Shown piece by piece: positions 39,047 through 48,128 of a DNA stretch of 64,000 nt. A model generated the notes under the pieces. The model worked only from the letters and a program-made list of their open reading frames with translations, was not told the origin of the DNA and made no database searches. The first letter of the stretch is position 1. Each line of letters starts with the position of its first letter. The position numbers and the translations under genes are program-made. The stretch comes from Mycobacterium intracellulare ATCC 13950 (lineage in GTDB: Bacteria > Actinomycetota > Actinomycetes > Mycobacteriales > Mycobacteriaceae), in assembly GCF_000277125.1 (NCBI RefSeq), contig NC_016946.1, forward strand, positions 2,108,001-2,172,000, written 5' to 3'.

Positions 39047-39917
39047 AGCTGATCCGTCGCCGAAAATACAGATGTTGAAGCAACGTGACGCCGATCAGGA
39101 TCACGAACAGCACCACCGCCATGACCGACGCCCGGCCGATCGCCGCCGAACCGAACGCCTCGGCGTAGATGCGGTGGGCCACCAGGTCGGTGCTGCCCGC
39201 CGGCCCGCCGCCGGTCAGGGCGTACACCGTGTCGAAAACCTGTGCGGTGCTGACGATCCCGGTCACCAGTACAAAGAAGGTCGTCGGCCGCAACATGGGT
39301 ATGGTGATGCGCCAGAACCGCTGCCACGCGTTGGCGCCGTCGGTGCGTGCGGCGGCGTGGACCTCGTCGGGGATGGCCAGCAGGCCCGCCAGGAACGACA
39401 GCGAGACGTATCCGACGTTGGTCCACACCACGACGGCCGATACGAGCGGCAGCGCGAAGCTGGGATCGGAAAGCCATTCGATGCTGTGTCCCAACACGGT
39501 GCTCACGGCGCCGTCGGTGGGAGCCAGGATCCACCGCCACAACACCGCAATCGCCAGTGGGGCGCAAATCCATGGCAGCACAAACACGGTGCGAAACAGG
39601 CCGGTGCCACGAAGCTGGCGGGCCAGCATCGACGCGGCCAGCAATCCCAGCGCCGTCTGCGCCGGCACCACGATCGCCACGAAGATCGCCGTGACGATCA
39701 GCGAATTACCGAATGTGCCGTCGGTCAGCACCGACCGCCAATTGGACAGGCCCACAAAGCGCAGCGGTCCCAGCAGATCCCACCGGCACAGGCTCAGCCA
39801 GATCACGACCAGGATGGGCAGTAGCAGAAAGGCGAGGACACCGAACAGGCTCGGCGCCAGCAGCGCATAGCCCAGCGCGGTCGATCGAGGACGAATCCTG
39901 CGGGCGGCGCCGGCCAT
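39033..39917 (-). CDS. uspA: Sugar ABC transporter permease UspA
   Basis: A 294-aa permease, first gene of the usp operon. Six helices are visible, beginning with LGYALLAPSLFGVLAFLLLPILVVIWLSL. The EAA loop is EVHAAARTDGANAWQRFWRITIPMLRP. Start ATG 39917 lies about 60 bp from the divergent tldD-like gene. It pairs with UspB to form the membrane pore. Confidence 0.93.
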   Translation of the reverse strand: MAGAARRIRPRSTALGYALLAPSLFGVLAFLLLPILVVIWLSLCRWDLLGPLRFVGLSNWRSVLTDGTFGNSLIVTAIFVAIVVPAQTALGLLAASMLARQLRGTGLFRTVFVLPWICAPLAIAVLWRWILAPTDGAVSTVLGHSIEWLSDPSFALPLVSAVVVWTNVGYVSLSFLAGLLAIPDEVHAAARTDGANAWQRFWRITIPMLRPTTFFVLVTGIVSTAQVFDTVYALTGGGPAGSTDLVAHRIYAEAFGSAAIGRASVMAVVLFVILIGVTLLQHLYFRRRISYDLT

Positions 39918-39975
39918 GGGGTAATTAAAGCGGGCGCTGCCGCGGTTTGGGGTGAGCGGCCGTTACGGTGGAGCC

Positions 39976-41493
39976 GTGACACCGAACCGGGGGATCGATG
40001 CCGACTTCCTCGACCTGCCGCGCCACGAACTGGCCGACGCCGCGCTTGCAGCGGCCACCGCGGCCGGGGCCACGCACGCCGACCTGCGGGTTCATCGCAT
40101 CACCACCGAGATCATCCAGCTGCGTGACGGCGCGCTCGAGACGTCGGTGATCAACCGCGAGGTCGGTCTGGCGGTGCGGGTGATCGTCGACGGCACCTGG
40201 GGATTCGCCTCGCACGCCGAGTTGGTGCCGTCGGTCGCCGCCGAGACCGCGCGGCACGCGGTGCAGGTCGCCACCACGCTGGCGATGCTGAGCAACGAGC
40301 GCGTCGAGCTGGCGCCCGAACCCGTCTACACCGACGCGACCTGGGTGTCGAACTACCGCATCGACCCGTTCGACGTCTCCACCACCGACAAGATCGCCGT
40401 GCTCGAGGAGTACTCGGGGCGGCTGCTCAGCGCCGACGGCATCGATCACGTCTCAGCCGTGCTGACCGCGGTCAAGGAGCAGACGTTCTACGCCGACACG
40501 TTCGGATCCTCGATCACCCAGCAGCGCGTCCGCATCCAGCCCACCCTGGAGGCGGTGACCGTCGACCCCGGTGCGGGCAGCTTCGATTCGATGCGCACGC
40601 TGATCCCGCCGATGGGCCGGGGTTGGGAGGTCCTAACTGGCGACGAGGTCTGGAACTGGACCGACGAGCTGGCGCAGCTGCCGGCATTGCTGGCCGAGAA
40701 GGTGAAGGCGCCCACCGTTGTCCCGGGTCCCACAGACCTGGTGATCGACCCGACCAACCTGTGGTTGACGATTCACGAATCCATCGGTCACGCAACCGAA
40801 TACGACCGCGCGATCGGCTACGAGGCCGCCTACGCCGGAACGTCGTTCGCCACACCGGACAAACTGGGCACCATGCGGTACGGGTCGCCGGTGATGAACG
40901 TGACCGCGGACCGGACGGACGAATTCGGTTTGGCCACAATCGGTTACGACGACGAAGGAGTTGCCGCGCAGAGTTGGGATCTGGTGCGCGACGGGATCTT
41001 CACCGGCTATCAGCTCGACCGGGTGTTCGCGCGGCGCCTGGGGCATGAGCGCTCCAACGGCTGCTCGTACGCCGACTCGCCGCACCACGTGCCGATCCAA
41101 CGCATGGCCAACGTGTCGCTGCAGCCCGCCCCCGAGGACATCAGCACCGACGAGCTCATCGGCCGGGTCGAAGACGGCATCTACATCGTCGGCGACAAGT
41201 CCTGGTCGATCGACATGCAGCGCTACAACTTCCAGTTCACCGGCCAACGGTTCTTCCGCATTCGCGACGGCCGCCTCGACGGGCAATTGCGCGACGTCGC
41301 CTATCAGGCCACCACGACCGACTTCTGGAATTCGATGGAGGCCGTGGGGGGCCGGTCCACCTGGCGCCTGGGTGGGGCGTTCAACTGCGGCAAGGCCCAG
41401 CCGGGGCAGATCGCGGCGGTAAGCCACGGCTGTCCCTCGGCGCTGTTCCGCGGCGTCAACGTGCTGAACACCCGCACGGAGGGCGGGCGATGA
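39976..41493 (+). CDS. tldD: TldD-family metalloprotease (Rv2315c-like)
   Basis: A 505-aa protein, exactly the length of Rv2315c, from GTG 39976 with GGTGGAG upstream. The metal-binding HExxxH motif is present as LTIHESIGHATEYDR, and a conserved Cys in GGAFNCGKAQPGQ completes the TldD-type site. In E. coli TldD pairs with TldE (PmbA) to degrade unfolded peptides and trim microcin precursors. Here the stop overlaps the partner gene by ATGA, so the two subunits are coupled. The peptide substrate in mycobacteria is unknown. Confidence 0.9.
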   Translation: MTPNRGIDADFLDLPRHELADAALAAATAAGATHADLRVHRITTEIIQLRDGALETSVINREVGLAVRVIVDGTWGFASHAELVPSVAAETARHAVQVATTLAMLSNERVELAPEPVYTDATWVSNYRIDPFDVSTTDKIAVLEEYSGRLLSADGIDHVSAVLTAVKEQTFYADTFGSSITQQRVRIQPTLEAVTVDPGAGSFDSMRTLIPPMGRGWEVLTGDEVWNWTDELAQLPALLAEKVKAPTVVPGPTDLVIDPTNLWLTIHESIGHATEYDRAIGYEAAYAGTSFATPDKLGTMRYGSPVMNVTADRTDEFGLATIGYDDEGVAAQSWDLVRDGIFTGYQLDRVFARRLGHERSNGCSYADSPHHVPIQRMANVSLQPAPEDISTDELIGRVEDGIYIVGDKSWSIDMQRYNFQFTGQRFFRIRDGRLDGQLRDVAYQATTTDFWNSMEAVGGRSTWRLGGAFNCGKAQPGQIAAVSHGCPSALFRGVNVLNTRTEGGR

Positions 41494-42863
41494 TCCGCCC
41501 GCAGCACGTCGTCAACATCGTGCTCGACGAGGCGGCCAAGCTGGGCGGCGCCGACGAGACGATGGTGCTGGTCACCGACAAGGTCGAGGCGACCCTGCGC
41601 TGGGCGGGCAATTCGATGACCACCAACGGGGTTTCGGTGAGCCGCAGCGTGTCGGTGATCTCCGTGGTGCGCCGGGGCGGCGGCGCGCGCATCGGCACGG
41701 TCGTGTCCGCCGAGGCGGATCCGCGGGTGCTCCCCGGACTGGTGGCGGCCTCGCAGGAGGCGGCGGGCTCGGCGCCGGAGGCCGGCGATGCCGCGCCGCT
41801 GCTCGCCGATAGCGGGGTGCCCGCCGACTGGGACGCGCCGGTACCCGGGACCGGGCCGCTGGTCTTCGCCGACGCGGCCGACTCCCTGAGCCGCGGCTTC
41901 AAGGGCGCGGATCGGCTTTACGGCTTTGCGCACCATAGCGTTTCGACGACGTTCCTGGCATCGTCTACCGGATTGCGGCGGCGTTTCAGCCAACCCACCG
42001 GAGCGGTGGAGATCAACGCCAAACGCGGCGACGCCAGCGCGTGGGCGGGCGTCGGGACGCCCGATTTCGTCGATGTGCCAATCGATTCGCTGCTCGATCA
42101 GCTGTCGACCAGGCTGGGCTGGGCGCAGCGCAGCGTCGAACTGCCGGCGGGGCGCTACGAGACGGTCATGCCGCCGTCGACCGTGGCCGACATGATGATC
42201 TATATGGCGTGGTCGATGGCCGGCCGCGGCGCGCAGGAGGGTCGGACCGCGTTCTCGGCGCCCGGCGGTGGAACCCGGGTGGGGGAGCGGCTCACCGATC
42301 TGCCGATCACCCTGTTCTCCGATCCGATGGCGCCCGGCCTTGCCTGCACGCCGTTCGTCGCGGCGAGCAGCTCCTCGGAGACGCTGTCGGTGTTCGACAA
42401 CGGCATGGAGATCACCCAGGTGGACTGGATCCGCGACGGCGTGATCAACGCGCTGGCCTACCCGCGGGCCACCGCCGAGAAGTACGACGCCCCGGTCGCC
42501 GTCGCCGCCGACAACCTGGTGATGACCGGGGGGACGGCCACCCAGGACGAGATGATCGCGGCCACCGAGCGAGGCCTGCTGTTGACCACGCTGTGGTACA
42601 TCCGGGTCGTCGACCCCACCACCCTGTTGTTCACCGGACTCACCCGCGACGGCGTCTACCTCATCGAAGACGGACGCGTGACCGCCGCCGTCAACAATTT
42701 CCGGTTCAACGAAAGCCCGCTGGACCTGCTGCGACGGGCCACCGAGGCCGGTGCGAGCGAGAAGACGCTGCCGCGCGAATGGGGGGATTGGGCGACCCGC
42801 GCCGCGATGCCGTCGCTGCGGATCCCGGACTTCCACATGTCCTCGGTGAGCCAGGCCCAATAG
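41490..42863 (+). CDS. pmbA: TldE/PmbA-family protein (Rv2314c-like)
   Basis: A 457-aa partner of the TldD-like protein, coupled by an ATGA overlap. It shows the family N-terminal segment (HVVNIVLDEAAKLGGADETMV) and the later VAASSSSETLSVFDNG and TTLWYIRVVDPTTLLFTGLTRDGVYLIEDG blocks. It lacks the HExxxH motif, as expected for the non-catalytic TldE/PmbA subunit. Length equals Rv2314c. Confidence 0.9.
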   Translation: MIRPQHVVNIVLDEAAKLGGADETMVLVTDKVEATLRWAGNSMTTNGVSVSRSVSVISVVRRGGGARIGTVVSAEADPRVLPGLVAASQEAAGSAPEAGDAAPLLADSGVPADWDAPVPGTGPLVFADAADSLSRGFKGADRLYGFAHHSVSTTFLASSTGLRRRFSQPTGAVEINAKRGDASAWAGVGTPDFVDVPIDSLLDQLSTRLGWAQRSVELPAGRYETVMPPSTVADMMIYMAWSMAGRGAQEGRTAFSAPGGGTRVGERLTDLPITLFSDPMAPGLACTPFVAASSSSETLSVFDNGMEITQVDWIRDGVINALAYPRATAEKYDAPVAVAADNLVMTGGTATQDEMIAATERGLLLTTLWYIRVVDPTTLLFTGLTRDGVYLIEDGRVTAAVNNFRFNESPLDLLRRATEAGASEKTLPREWGDWATRAAMPSLRIPDFHMSSVSQAQ

Positions 42864-42904
42864 TTCGATTGCCGCCGGGCGACACGCGCTCTAGCGTGTG
42901 ACGA

Positions 42905-43771
42905 ATGGCGGCCCCGGTTTCGGTTCGAGAAGATCAGCTCACGCGCCTGGTGGCGCTGTTTCCCGCGGCGCCCGCCGACGCGCGCATCGCGGCGTTGATC
43001 CGGCGGGTGTGCGCGCAGACGGTGTCCCTGCCGCCGCTGCCGTCGGCCGTCGAGGTGGGCGAGCCGGAATCCGACGCCGAGGCGGCCGTCGTCGACTTCG
43101 CCGAACAATTCAGCGCCGACGTCGCGGCGATCACCGCCGAGCAACGGTCCCGGTTGTCGAAACACCTCGGGGACCGCACCTTTGGGGTCGTCGTGCAGAT
43201 GTACATCGCCGACTTCGTCCCGCGGGTGCGGGCCGGGCTGGAAGCGCTCGGGGTCGGCTCGCAGTACCTGGGCTGGGCGGCCGGACCGATCAATTGGGAT
43301 CACACCACCGACCCGTCGGATCTGGTGTTCAACGACTTTTTAATCGTCGTGGCGCGAATGCGTGCGCTGGACCCGGTCACCTCCGAACTGGTGCGGTTGC
43401 GGGGCGCGGCGCAACACAATTGCCGGCTGTGCAACTCGCTACGCGAGGGCGGCGCGCTCGACGCCGGCGGTTCGGAAACGCTGTACGAGGAGATCGAGCG
43501 GTTCGAATCGTCGGGTTTGCTCGACGACCGCGCAAAAGCAGCGCTGCGCTATGCGGATGGGTTAATTTGGACCCCTGCGCACCTCGCCGCCGACGATGCC
43601 GCCGAGGTGCGCTCCCGCTTCTCCGAGGCGGAATCCGTCGAGCTCACCTTCGACATCATGCGCAATGCCAGCAACAAAGTCGCCGTGTCATTGGGCGCCG
43701 ACGCCCCACGCGTCGAGAGCGGCACCGAGCGGTATCTGATCGACGCCGAGGGGCGCACGGTATTTAGCTGA
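42905..43771 (+). CDS. Carboxymuconolactone decarboxylase/AhpD-like protein (Rv2313c-like)
   Basis: A 288-aa helical protein. Its AhpD-type core has the redox motif [10 protein letters not shown] (CxxC), preceded by [16 protein letters not shown] and followed by a helix with [20 protein letters not shown]. This core is seen in peroxidase partners and in gamma-carboxymuconolactone decarboxylases. The first ~120 residues are an extra helical domain. It lies 41 bp after the PmbA-like gene, likely in one transcript. The substrate is unknown. Confidence 0.82.
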   Translation: MAAPVSVREDQLTRLVALFPAAPADARIAALIRRVCAQTVSLPPLPSAVEVGEPESDAEAAVVDFAEQFSADVAAITAEQRSRLSKHLGDRTFGVVVQMYIADFVPRVRAGLEALGVGSQYLGWAAGPINWDHTTDPSDLVFNDFLIVVARMRALDPVTSELVRLRGAAQHNCRLCNSLREGGALDAGGSETLYEEIERFESSGLLDDRAKAALRYADGLIWTPAHLAADDAAEVRSRFSEAESVELTFDIMRNASNKVAVSLGADAPRVESGTERYLIDAEGRTVFS

Positions 43772-44182
43772 CCGCGGCCGGTGTTAACCCGGTAGTCGAT
43801 TGCCGCCCGCCGTTTAGCTGCGGGCACCGCGACGCCCGGCGGCAGGGCTCTGCGACGTTTGCGCCGCGACGTGGCCGGCGGGTGAGCCAGGAGCTCATCC
43901 GGGCGCGAGGGCACGAAATGTTAACCATTCGTACATCGACGCGCAAGCGTGCGTTTTCGCTGTGTGCGGGGGTCGTTGGATAACTTAAGCCCCGTCGCCG
44001 ACACTGAAATGACCACTGAGACGTGACGGTAGCGAAATGGCAGCGTGGCCCCAGCCGGGTGGCCATGGGACGTACGTCATGAGCCGTCATGCCGATGGAT
44101 TTCCCGGTTCGTTGTTTGCAGCATTCGTAGCTTGGGTTTGCGTCGGAGCCAATCGAGTTCCTGCGCAGAGGGAGGTTCGAAC
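43772..44182. other. Intergenic region, 411 bp; no supported gene
   Basis: Composition becomes more A/T-rich from about 43915, consistent with promoter DNA for the DUF732 gene. A GGGAGG ribosome site lies at its right end. I see no RNA gene or repeat of note. Confidence 0.5.
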
Positions 44183-44608
44183 ATGACAAGCACCCGTACC
44201 CGCTCGCGCATGCGGGTGTCGTCGGTCTGGGCTGCCGGTGTCGCGCTGGGGGCCTCGATGTTCGGCGGAGCGGTGCTTTCAGCGCCCGTGGCTTCGGCGA
44301 CGTGCGACTTGAGCCCTGCGGATGACCAATACATCAACCTGCTCGCGCAGAACAACATGGTGCACACCGCCGAGTACAGCGACTGTCATGAGGCCGCCGA
44401 GGGCCGGTGGTTCGCCAACCAGGTGAAGAGCTCGTCCGATCCGTTCGGTCGGGCCAAAGAACTCGTCAACATGGTGACCAACACGACGCCGCTCAAGGCC
44501 GACAAAGCCGAGTGGGAAGTCGAGTCGGCGATCTATGTGTACGCGCCGGAAGTGATCCCGAAGATCAAGGACCAGGCCGCCAAGCAAAACTGGCCGACGG
44601 AGTCTTGA
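44183..44608 (+). CDS. Secreted DUF732-domain protein, copy 1
   Basis: A 141-aa exported protein from ATG 44183, with GGGAGG ribosome site. The signal peptide is twin-Arg-poor and Sec-like (SVWAAGVALGASMFGGAVLSAPVASA) with cleavage before TCDLS. The mature domain has a DUF732 pattern: DDQYINLLAQNNMVH, a Cys pair (ATCDL and DCHEA) and ANQVKSSSDPFGRAKELVNMVTNTTPL. DUF732 proteins are small mycobacterial cell-wall or culture-filtrate proteins of unknown function. A close paralogue follows at 44934. Confidence 0.85.
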   Translation: MTSTRTRSRMRVSSVWAAGVALGASMFGGAVLSAPVASATCDLSPADDQYINLLAQNNMVHTAEYSDCHEAAEGRWFANQVKSSSDPFGRAKELVNMVTNTTPLKADKAEWEVESAIYVYAPEVIPKIKDQAAKQNWPTES

Positions 44609-44933
44609 TCCCCCGGGCCCGCGTCTGCCCTGCCTAACGAATATCGAACGGCCGCAACGGCTTTGAATTTCATCCGCTGTATTTGATGTTGTCAGCTAAT
44701 TGAATAGCGGCACATTAAACCGCTGACGGCGATGCCGGAAGCCGCCGTGCCGGTGGAGAAGCTCGTCGATCCCTGAGCGGAGCGGTCGCTCAAATAGCTT
44801 CTCGCGCTAGTGTTTTCAACCTTCTTTGTTCATCCATTGTTTGTACTCCCGCCGTTTGTCGTGCTCTCTGTCCGTGTACCCATTGGTGTGCGACAGGTGG
44901 ATCAGCAAATATCTACGCGAAGGAGTTCGAAAG

Positions 44934-45353
44934 ATGACCATCAGACGTACACGCTCGCGCGGGCAGCTGCTGGCGTTGGGGGCGGCCGGCGCCGTCGTGG
45001 CGACGTCGATGCTGGGCGGAGCGCTGCTGTCGGCGCCGCAGGCAGCGGCCGCCTGCAATATGACCCCGAAGGACGACCAGTACATCAACCTGCTTGCGCA
45101 GAACAAGATGATCCACTCCGCCGAGTTCAACGACTGCAACATGACCGCCGAGGGCCGCTGGTTCGCCGACCAGGTCCGCAGCGCTGACAATCCGTTGGCC
45201 GCCGGGAAACGGCTCGTGAACATGGTGACCAACACGACCCCGCTGAAGCCGGAGCAGGCTGAGTGGGAGGTCGAGTCCGCGATCTTCGTCTACGCGCCGG
45301 AAATGATCCCCGCGATCAAGGGACAGGCGGCACAGGCGTCGTCGCCCGCCTGA
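44934..45353 (+). CDS. Secreted DUF732-domain protein, copy 2
   Basis: A 139-aa paralogue of the preceding protein, identical or nearly so in DDQYINLLAQN, EGRWFA, LVNMVTNTTPLK, AEWEVESAI and VYAPE. The signal peptide (LLALGAAGAVVATSMLGGALLSAPQAAAA) ends before CNMTP, and the Cys pair is kept (ACNMT and DCNMT). A GAAGGAG ribosome site precedes ATG 44934. The 325-bp spacer from copy 1 suggests separate promoters. A strong hairpin follows the stop. Confidence 0.86.
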   Translation: MTIRRTRSRGQLLALGAAGAVVATSMLGGALLSAPQAAAACNMTPKDDQYINLLAQNKMIHSAEFNDCNMTAEGRWFADQVRSADNPLAAGKRLVNMVTNTTPLKPEQAEWEVESAIFVYAPEMIPAIKGQAAQASSPA

Positions 45354-45364
45354 GTGCGTTTTGT

Positions 45365-45396
45365 CGATGGGCGCCACCGCGACGTGGCGCCCATCG
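45365..45396 (+). terminator. Strong hairpin after the DUF732 pair
   Basis: A 13-bp perfect inverted repeat (arms 45365-45377 and 45384-45396, core GATGGGCGCCAC) with a 6-nt loop starts 11 bp after the stop of the second DUF732 gene. It lacks a long U-tract, as is common in mycobacteria. Confidence 0.75.
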
Positions 45397-45483
45397 CTGT
45401 GTGACCTGCCATGTGGGCGCCTGCCGCCCGACGGACACTGATTCCGGTCTTCGGCTACGGTTTCCTACGGAACTACCCCGTCG

Positions 45484-45560
45484 GGGGCGGTAGCTCAGTT
45501 GGTTAGAGCCGCGGACTCATAATCCGTTGGTCGCGGGTTCGAGCCCCGCCCGCCCCACCA
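45484..45560 (+). tRNA. tRNA with CAU anticodon (Met or Ile2), attachment site of the element
   Basis: A complete cloverleaf: acceptor arms GGGGCGG and CCGCCCC, D arm TAGCTCAGTTGGTTAGAGC, anticodon loop CTCATAA (CAT), T arm CGGGTTCGAGCCCCG, and an encoded CCA at 45558-45560. The TTGGTCGC variable region resembles bacterial tRNA-Ile2 (lysidine-modified CAU), but elongator tRNA-Met cannot be excluded. Its last 48 nt are supplied by the integrated element's att core. Confidence 0.9.
45513..45560 (+). repeat. attL core (48 bp)
   Basis: Exact match to 59061-59108. The flanking bases differ on both sides (45512 C against 59060 G; 45561 A against 59109 C), which defines the limits. It completes the functional tRNA. 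Confidence 0.92.
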
Positions 45561-45631
45561 AGTGTTTGTGCAGCTAGAGGCCATCAAATCAGTGCATCTG
45601 CGACAGCTTCGACAGCCGAAAATCGGCGGCA

Positions 45632-45654
45632 CGTCCACATCGCGTCCACATTCG
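45632..45654 (+). promoter_or_regulatory. Putative integrase arm-type sites, left end
   Basis: Two CGTCCACA octamers 11 bp apart (45632-45639 and 45643-45650), followed by TTCG. An almost identical pair occurs near the right end at 58893. Paired terminal repeats inside the att cores are typical arm-binding sites of tyrosine integrases. Confidence 0.55.
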
Positions 45655-45681
45655 TCGCAGGGCCTTCAGCCGACTGCTTCG

Positions 45682-47049
45682 TCAGCTACCCGATTCGGCC
45701 TCGTCCTGGTAGGTAGCGGCGAAGTGGAGTACGCGCGGTTTGAGACCATGAAGGGGCGGGAGTGGGTTACGCCGCGTTCCCCCGGGACCGGTTTTCAGGT
45801 AGTACTTGCCCTGCCTGCCGTTGAACCGGCCGACGAGTTCCTTGATCGTGGCAACATCGTCAGCCACGTTGGGGTAGATGATCTTGTCCAGCTTGTCTTG
45901 AAGCTCGTTCATGAGCGGCTGGATGGCGTTGATCATGTCCAGCACGCTGGGATCAGTAGTCCTCTGTTCCAGCCAGTTACGGTTGACCCACTTTTTTCTA
46001 GTGCCTTTAGTGAACTCCAGCATGAATTCGCGGTCCATGTCTAGTTTGACTTCCGGCTCACCGTGGAGACGCGCCGTCATTGCAAACTTGAAAGCGTTGA
46101 TATCGCCGTGCAGTAGTGCGTCACGTAATTCTTCCAGCCATTGATAGTCGAATGATGTTTTCTTTAGGTCATTGAACAGCTCTTTGACCGCCGTGGCTTG
46201 CTGCGTATTTGCGCCAAACAGCTTCCTAGCAGAGTTGACGGTTTGGTCCTGGTGGATCTGCAATGCAGTGGTGAAGGAGATCAGCGCCGAGCGCAGTTTG
46301 CGGATGCGCTCGTCCCAGGCATCCTCGTCCATCACGGAAATACGATTTGGTTGCAAATCCTGCAAGATGCCGATCAGGACATCACACAATACTGCGTTTT
46401 CATCGGAGATGTGTCTGTACAACTCACGGTCCAACATTTTCCGAAGGCGTTCGTGCGCTTCTCGATAGCGCGTGTACTCGTCTTCAGTGATCGAACACAG
46501 GGGTTCGAAAACCAAGGCCGCGTCCGCGTTTGGATTCGGGTATCCAAGCATCAATCCGTACGGATCGTTGTCGGCTTCGACATCCTGAGCCTCAAGCTTG
46601 GCAATGATTTTGGTAACCGTTTCTCCGGCCTGCTGAACGCCGGCAAACACGGCCCGAAGAGCTTGCTGGATCTGCTCTTTCGACGGGAGGCCTTCGGAAA
46701 GGCAACGCTCGCTATCGGACAACACGTCGTCCAGGGAGTCCTTAAATAACTTTTGCGCAGACTCGCGCGTGTAACGGTCGCGGACGTCGGGTGTGTTCGC
46801 CCAGTCGTTAACCACGGTCGCCGTGACCCGCGATGCGGCGGCCAGGGTTTGCATCACAAGCAAAAACTCTGGCGTGCGGGCTGGGGATGCAAAAGTCGGG
46901 TTGACGATGACGCGCAATGCGTCGTCGGCCTTGTCCACGAATTCGGTCGCGGTCTCCGCCTCGATGTCTTCCAGTGTCGACGCGAACGCTTTGAGCCGGG
47001 AGATCCAGTCGCGCACGTGATCTCGGGCTTCGTGCTCGTCGTCCTCCAT
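45682..47049 (-). CDS. Hypothetical 455-aa helical protein, attL-side cargo
   Basis: I do not recognise this protein. It starts at ATG 47049 after a GAAAGG ribosome site, is acidic and appears almost wholly helical, with heptad-like stretches (for example around EIQQALRAVFAGVQQAGETVTKI). It has no signal peptide and no membrane helix. A central LLHGDINAFKFAMTARL and a basic C-terminus (TGPGGTRRNPLPPLHGLKPR) stand out. It is transcribed towards attL and is alone in its unit, which is the location where satellites often carry cargo such as immunity or toxin genes. Function cannot be assigned. Confidence 0.75.
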   Translation of the reverse strand: MEDDEHEARDHVRDWISRLKAFASTLEDIEAETATEFVDKADDALRVIVNPTFASPARTPEFLLVMQTLAAASRVTATVVNDWANTPDVRDRYTRESAQKLFKDSLDDVLSDSERCLSEGLPSKEQIQQALRAVFAGVQQAGETVTKIIAKLEAQDVEADNDPYGLMLGYPNPNADAALVFEPLCSITEDEYTRYREAHERLRKMLDRELYRHISDENAVLCDVLIGILQDLQPNRISVMDEDAWDERIRKLRSALISFTTALQIHQDQTVNSARKLFGANTQQATAVKELFNDLKKTSFDYQWLEELRDALLHGDINAFKFAMTARLHGEPEVKLDMDREFMLEFTKGTRKKWVNRNWLEQRTTDPSVLDMINAIQPLMNELQDKLDKIIYPNVADDVATIKELVGRFNGRQGKYYLKTGPGGTRRNPLPPLHGLKPRVLHFAATYQDEAESGS

Positions 47050-47220
47050 GTCCGTGCCTTTCTTCGTACTGTCACATCGCGTGTGGCTCCCTTCCCGTGG
47101 GCAGCCCTACAGAGTCGCATACAGGTCGGACAAGCGCACGCAACTGCACGGGGCATGTCGTGCCTGCGGTCAGCAGCGGTGACCGTCGCTGCAGCAGCTG
47201 CAGCTCCTCTGCGTCCGGTA

Positions 47221-47296
47221 CAGCTGCTAATCTGCCGCAACTGCCATAGAACAGCTACTAACTATGGTAATGCGGTTCCGCAGGTAATAGCAGCTC
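47221..47296. promoter_or_regulatory. Repeat-rich divergent promoter region with operator-like motifs
   Basis: CAGCTGCTAA (47221-47230) and CAGCTACTAA (47252-47261) are direct repeats 31 bp apart, and the same motif appears inverted at 47285-47296 (TAATAGCAGCTC). A perfect CCATAG-N12-CTATGG palindrome (47244-47267) encloses the second copy, followed by the 12-bp palindrome TGCGGTTCCGCA (47271-47282). The whole 377-bp gap 47050-47426 has no gene. Confidence 0.5.
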
Positions 47297-47426
47297 AATA
47301 GGCTAGCGCTCCGAGGCAAACCACTTGCTCAGCAAAGTGCAACTTGCTTACCGTTGAGATGGCCGCAGAACGCGGTCCACCTTTCACCGACCAGTGCAAG
47401 GTGCCGTTCGCACTGAAGGGATAACA

Positions 47427-47816
47427 GTGACTATCTATAGCGACACATCGATTGAGTTCACTCAGCGTCCGGAAGTTCCGAAAGAATACGTCGACACCGC
47501 CGACTTGATGGAAGCCGTGACCGGCCAAAGGCCCGTCTATCACTTCAACGTGAGCGCTGGGGCGTGGTGGTGGAGGTCCAGTGCTGACATTGGCTTCTGG
47601 CCGGAGGGCTATGGATACGCGCGAGGCCCAGCCGATAGTGGCGGCGAGGTGTCCATGTTCCTCAGCATGGAAGGACCCACAGACCGCGATCCGGGTGCTG
47701 TTTGTCTCCACCTGTGCGTGGAAGGCGGCGGCGAAGCGCGCGTAAGAATCGCCAGCGACGATGCGCGTCTTTGGGCCAAGCTGCTGAAGATGGCCGCGAA
47801 GAAGGTGGAGAGCTGA
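47427..47816 (+). CDS. Hypothetical protein, 129 aa
   Basis: GTG 47427 follows a GAAGGGA ribosome site. The product has many aromatics (AWWWRSSADIGFWPEGYGYARG) and a short helical C-terminus (DARLWAKLLKMAAKKVES), with no recognised family. Its stop overlaps the next start (TGATG), so the two small genes are coupled. A long frame on the opposite strand here is a shadow. Confidence 0.65.
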   Translation: MTIYSDTSIEFTQRPEVPKEYVDTADLMEAVTGQRPVYHFNVSAGAWWWRSSADIGFWPEGYGYARGPADSGGEVSMFLSMEGPTDRDPGAVCLHLCVEGGGEARVRIASDDARLWAKLLKMAAKKVES

Positions 47817-47965
47817 TGGCCTGCACGAGCAGCGGCTATCAAACAGGGTCGCGAGAGGACTTTCGCAAGCTTCTCTCGCTGAAGGTCGGCGTGACCTACG
47901 AAGTTCACCTCGATGAGGAAGCGCCGGAGAACGCCCAGTTTCGCTGGCGAGAAGTAGCGACCTGA
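47816..47965 (+). CDS. Hypothetical small protein, 49 aa
   Basis: ATG 47816 overlaps the upstream stop (TGATG). The 49-residue product (GSREDFRKLLSLKVGVTYEVHLDEE segment) is soluble and unassigned. Support comes from coupling and reasonable codon use. The stretch 47966-48128 that follows holds no gene and separates convergent units. Confidence 0.5.
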   Translation: MACTSSGYQTGSREDFRKLLSLKVGVTYEVHLDEEAPENAQFRWREVAT

Positions 47966-48128
47966 CCAATAGAGCCAGAACGGTCTTCGGGCTCCTGCTG
48001 CTGCCCGAATCGCGGTTCGATTCCGCGACTGGCACAGCACGCCTATCGCATAGGCAGCACCTTGACAACTTCACAGTGAATCCACCCCCCGGCATCTGCC
48101 TTCGCCACATCCCGCGCGCTGGCGGTCG

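Noticed and set aside
47295..48110. 271-aa open frame on the minus strand of the element
   Set aside because: It overlaps two coupled plus-strand genes with better ribosome sites, and its composition is erratic.
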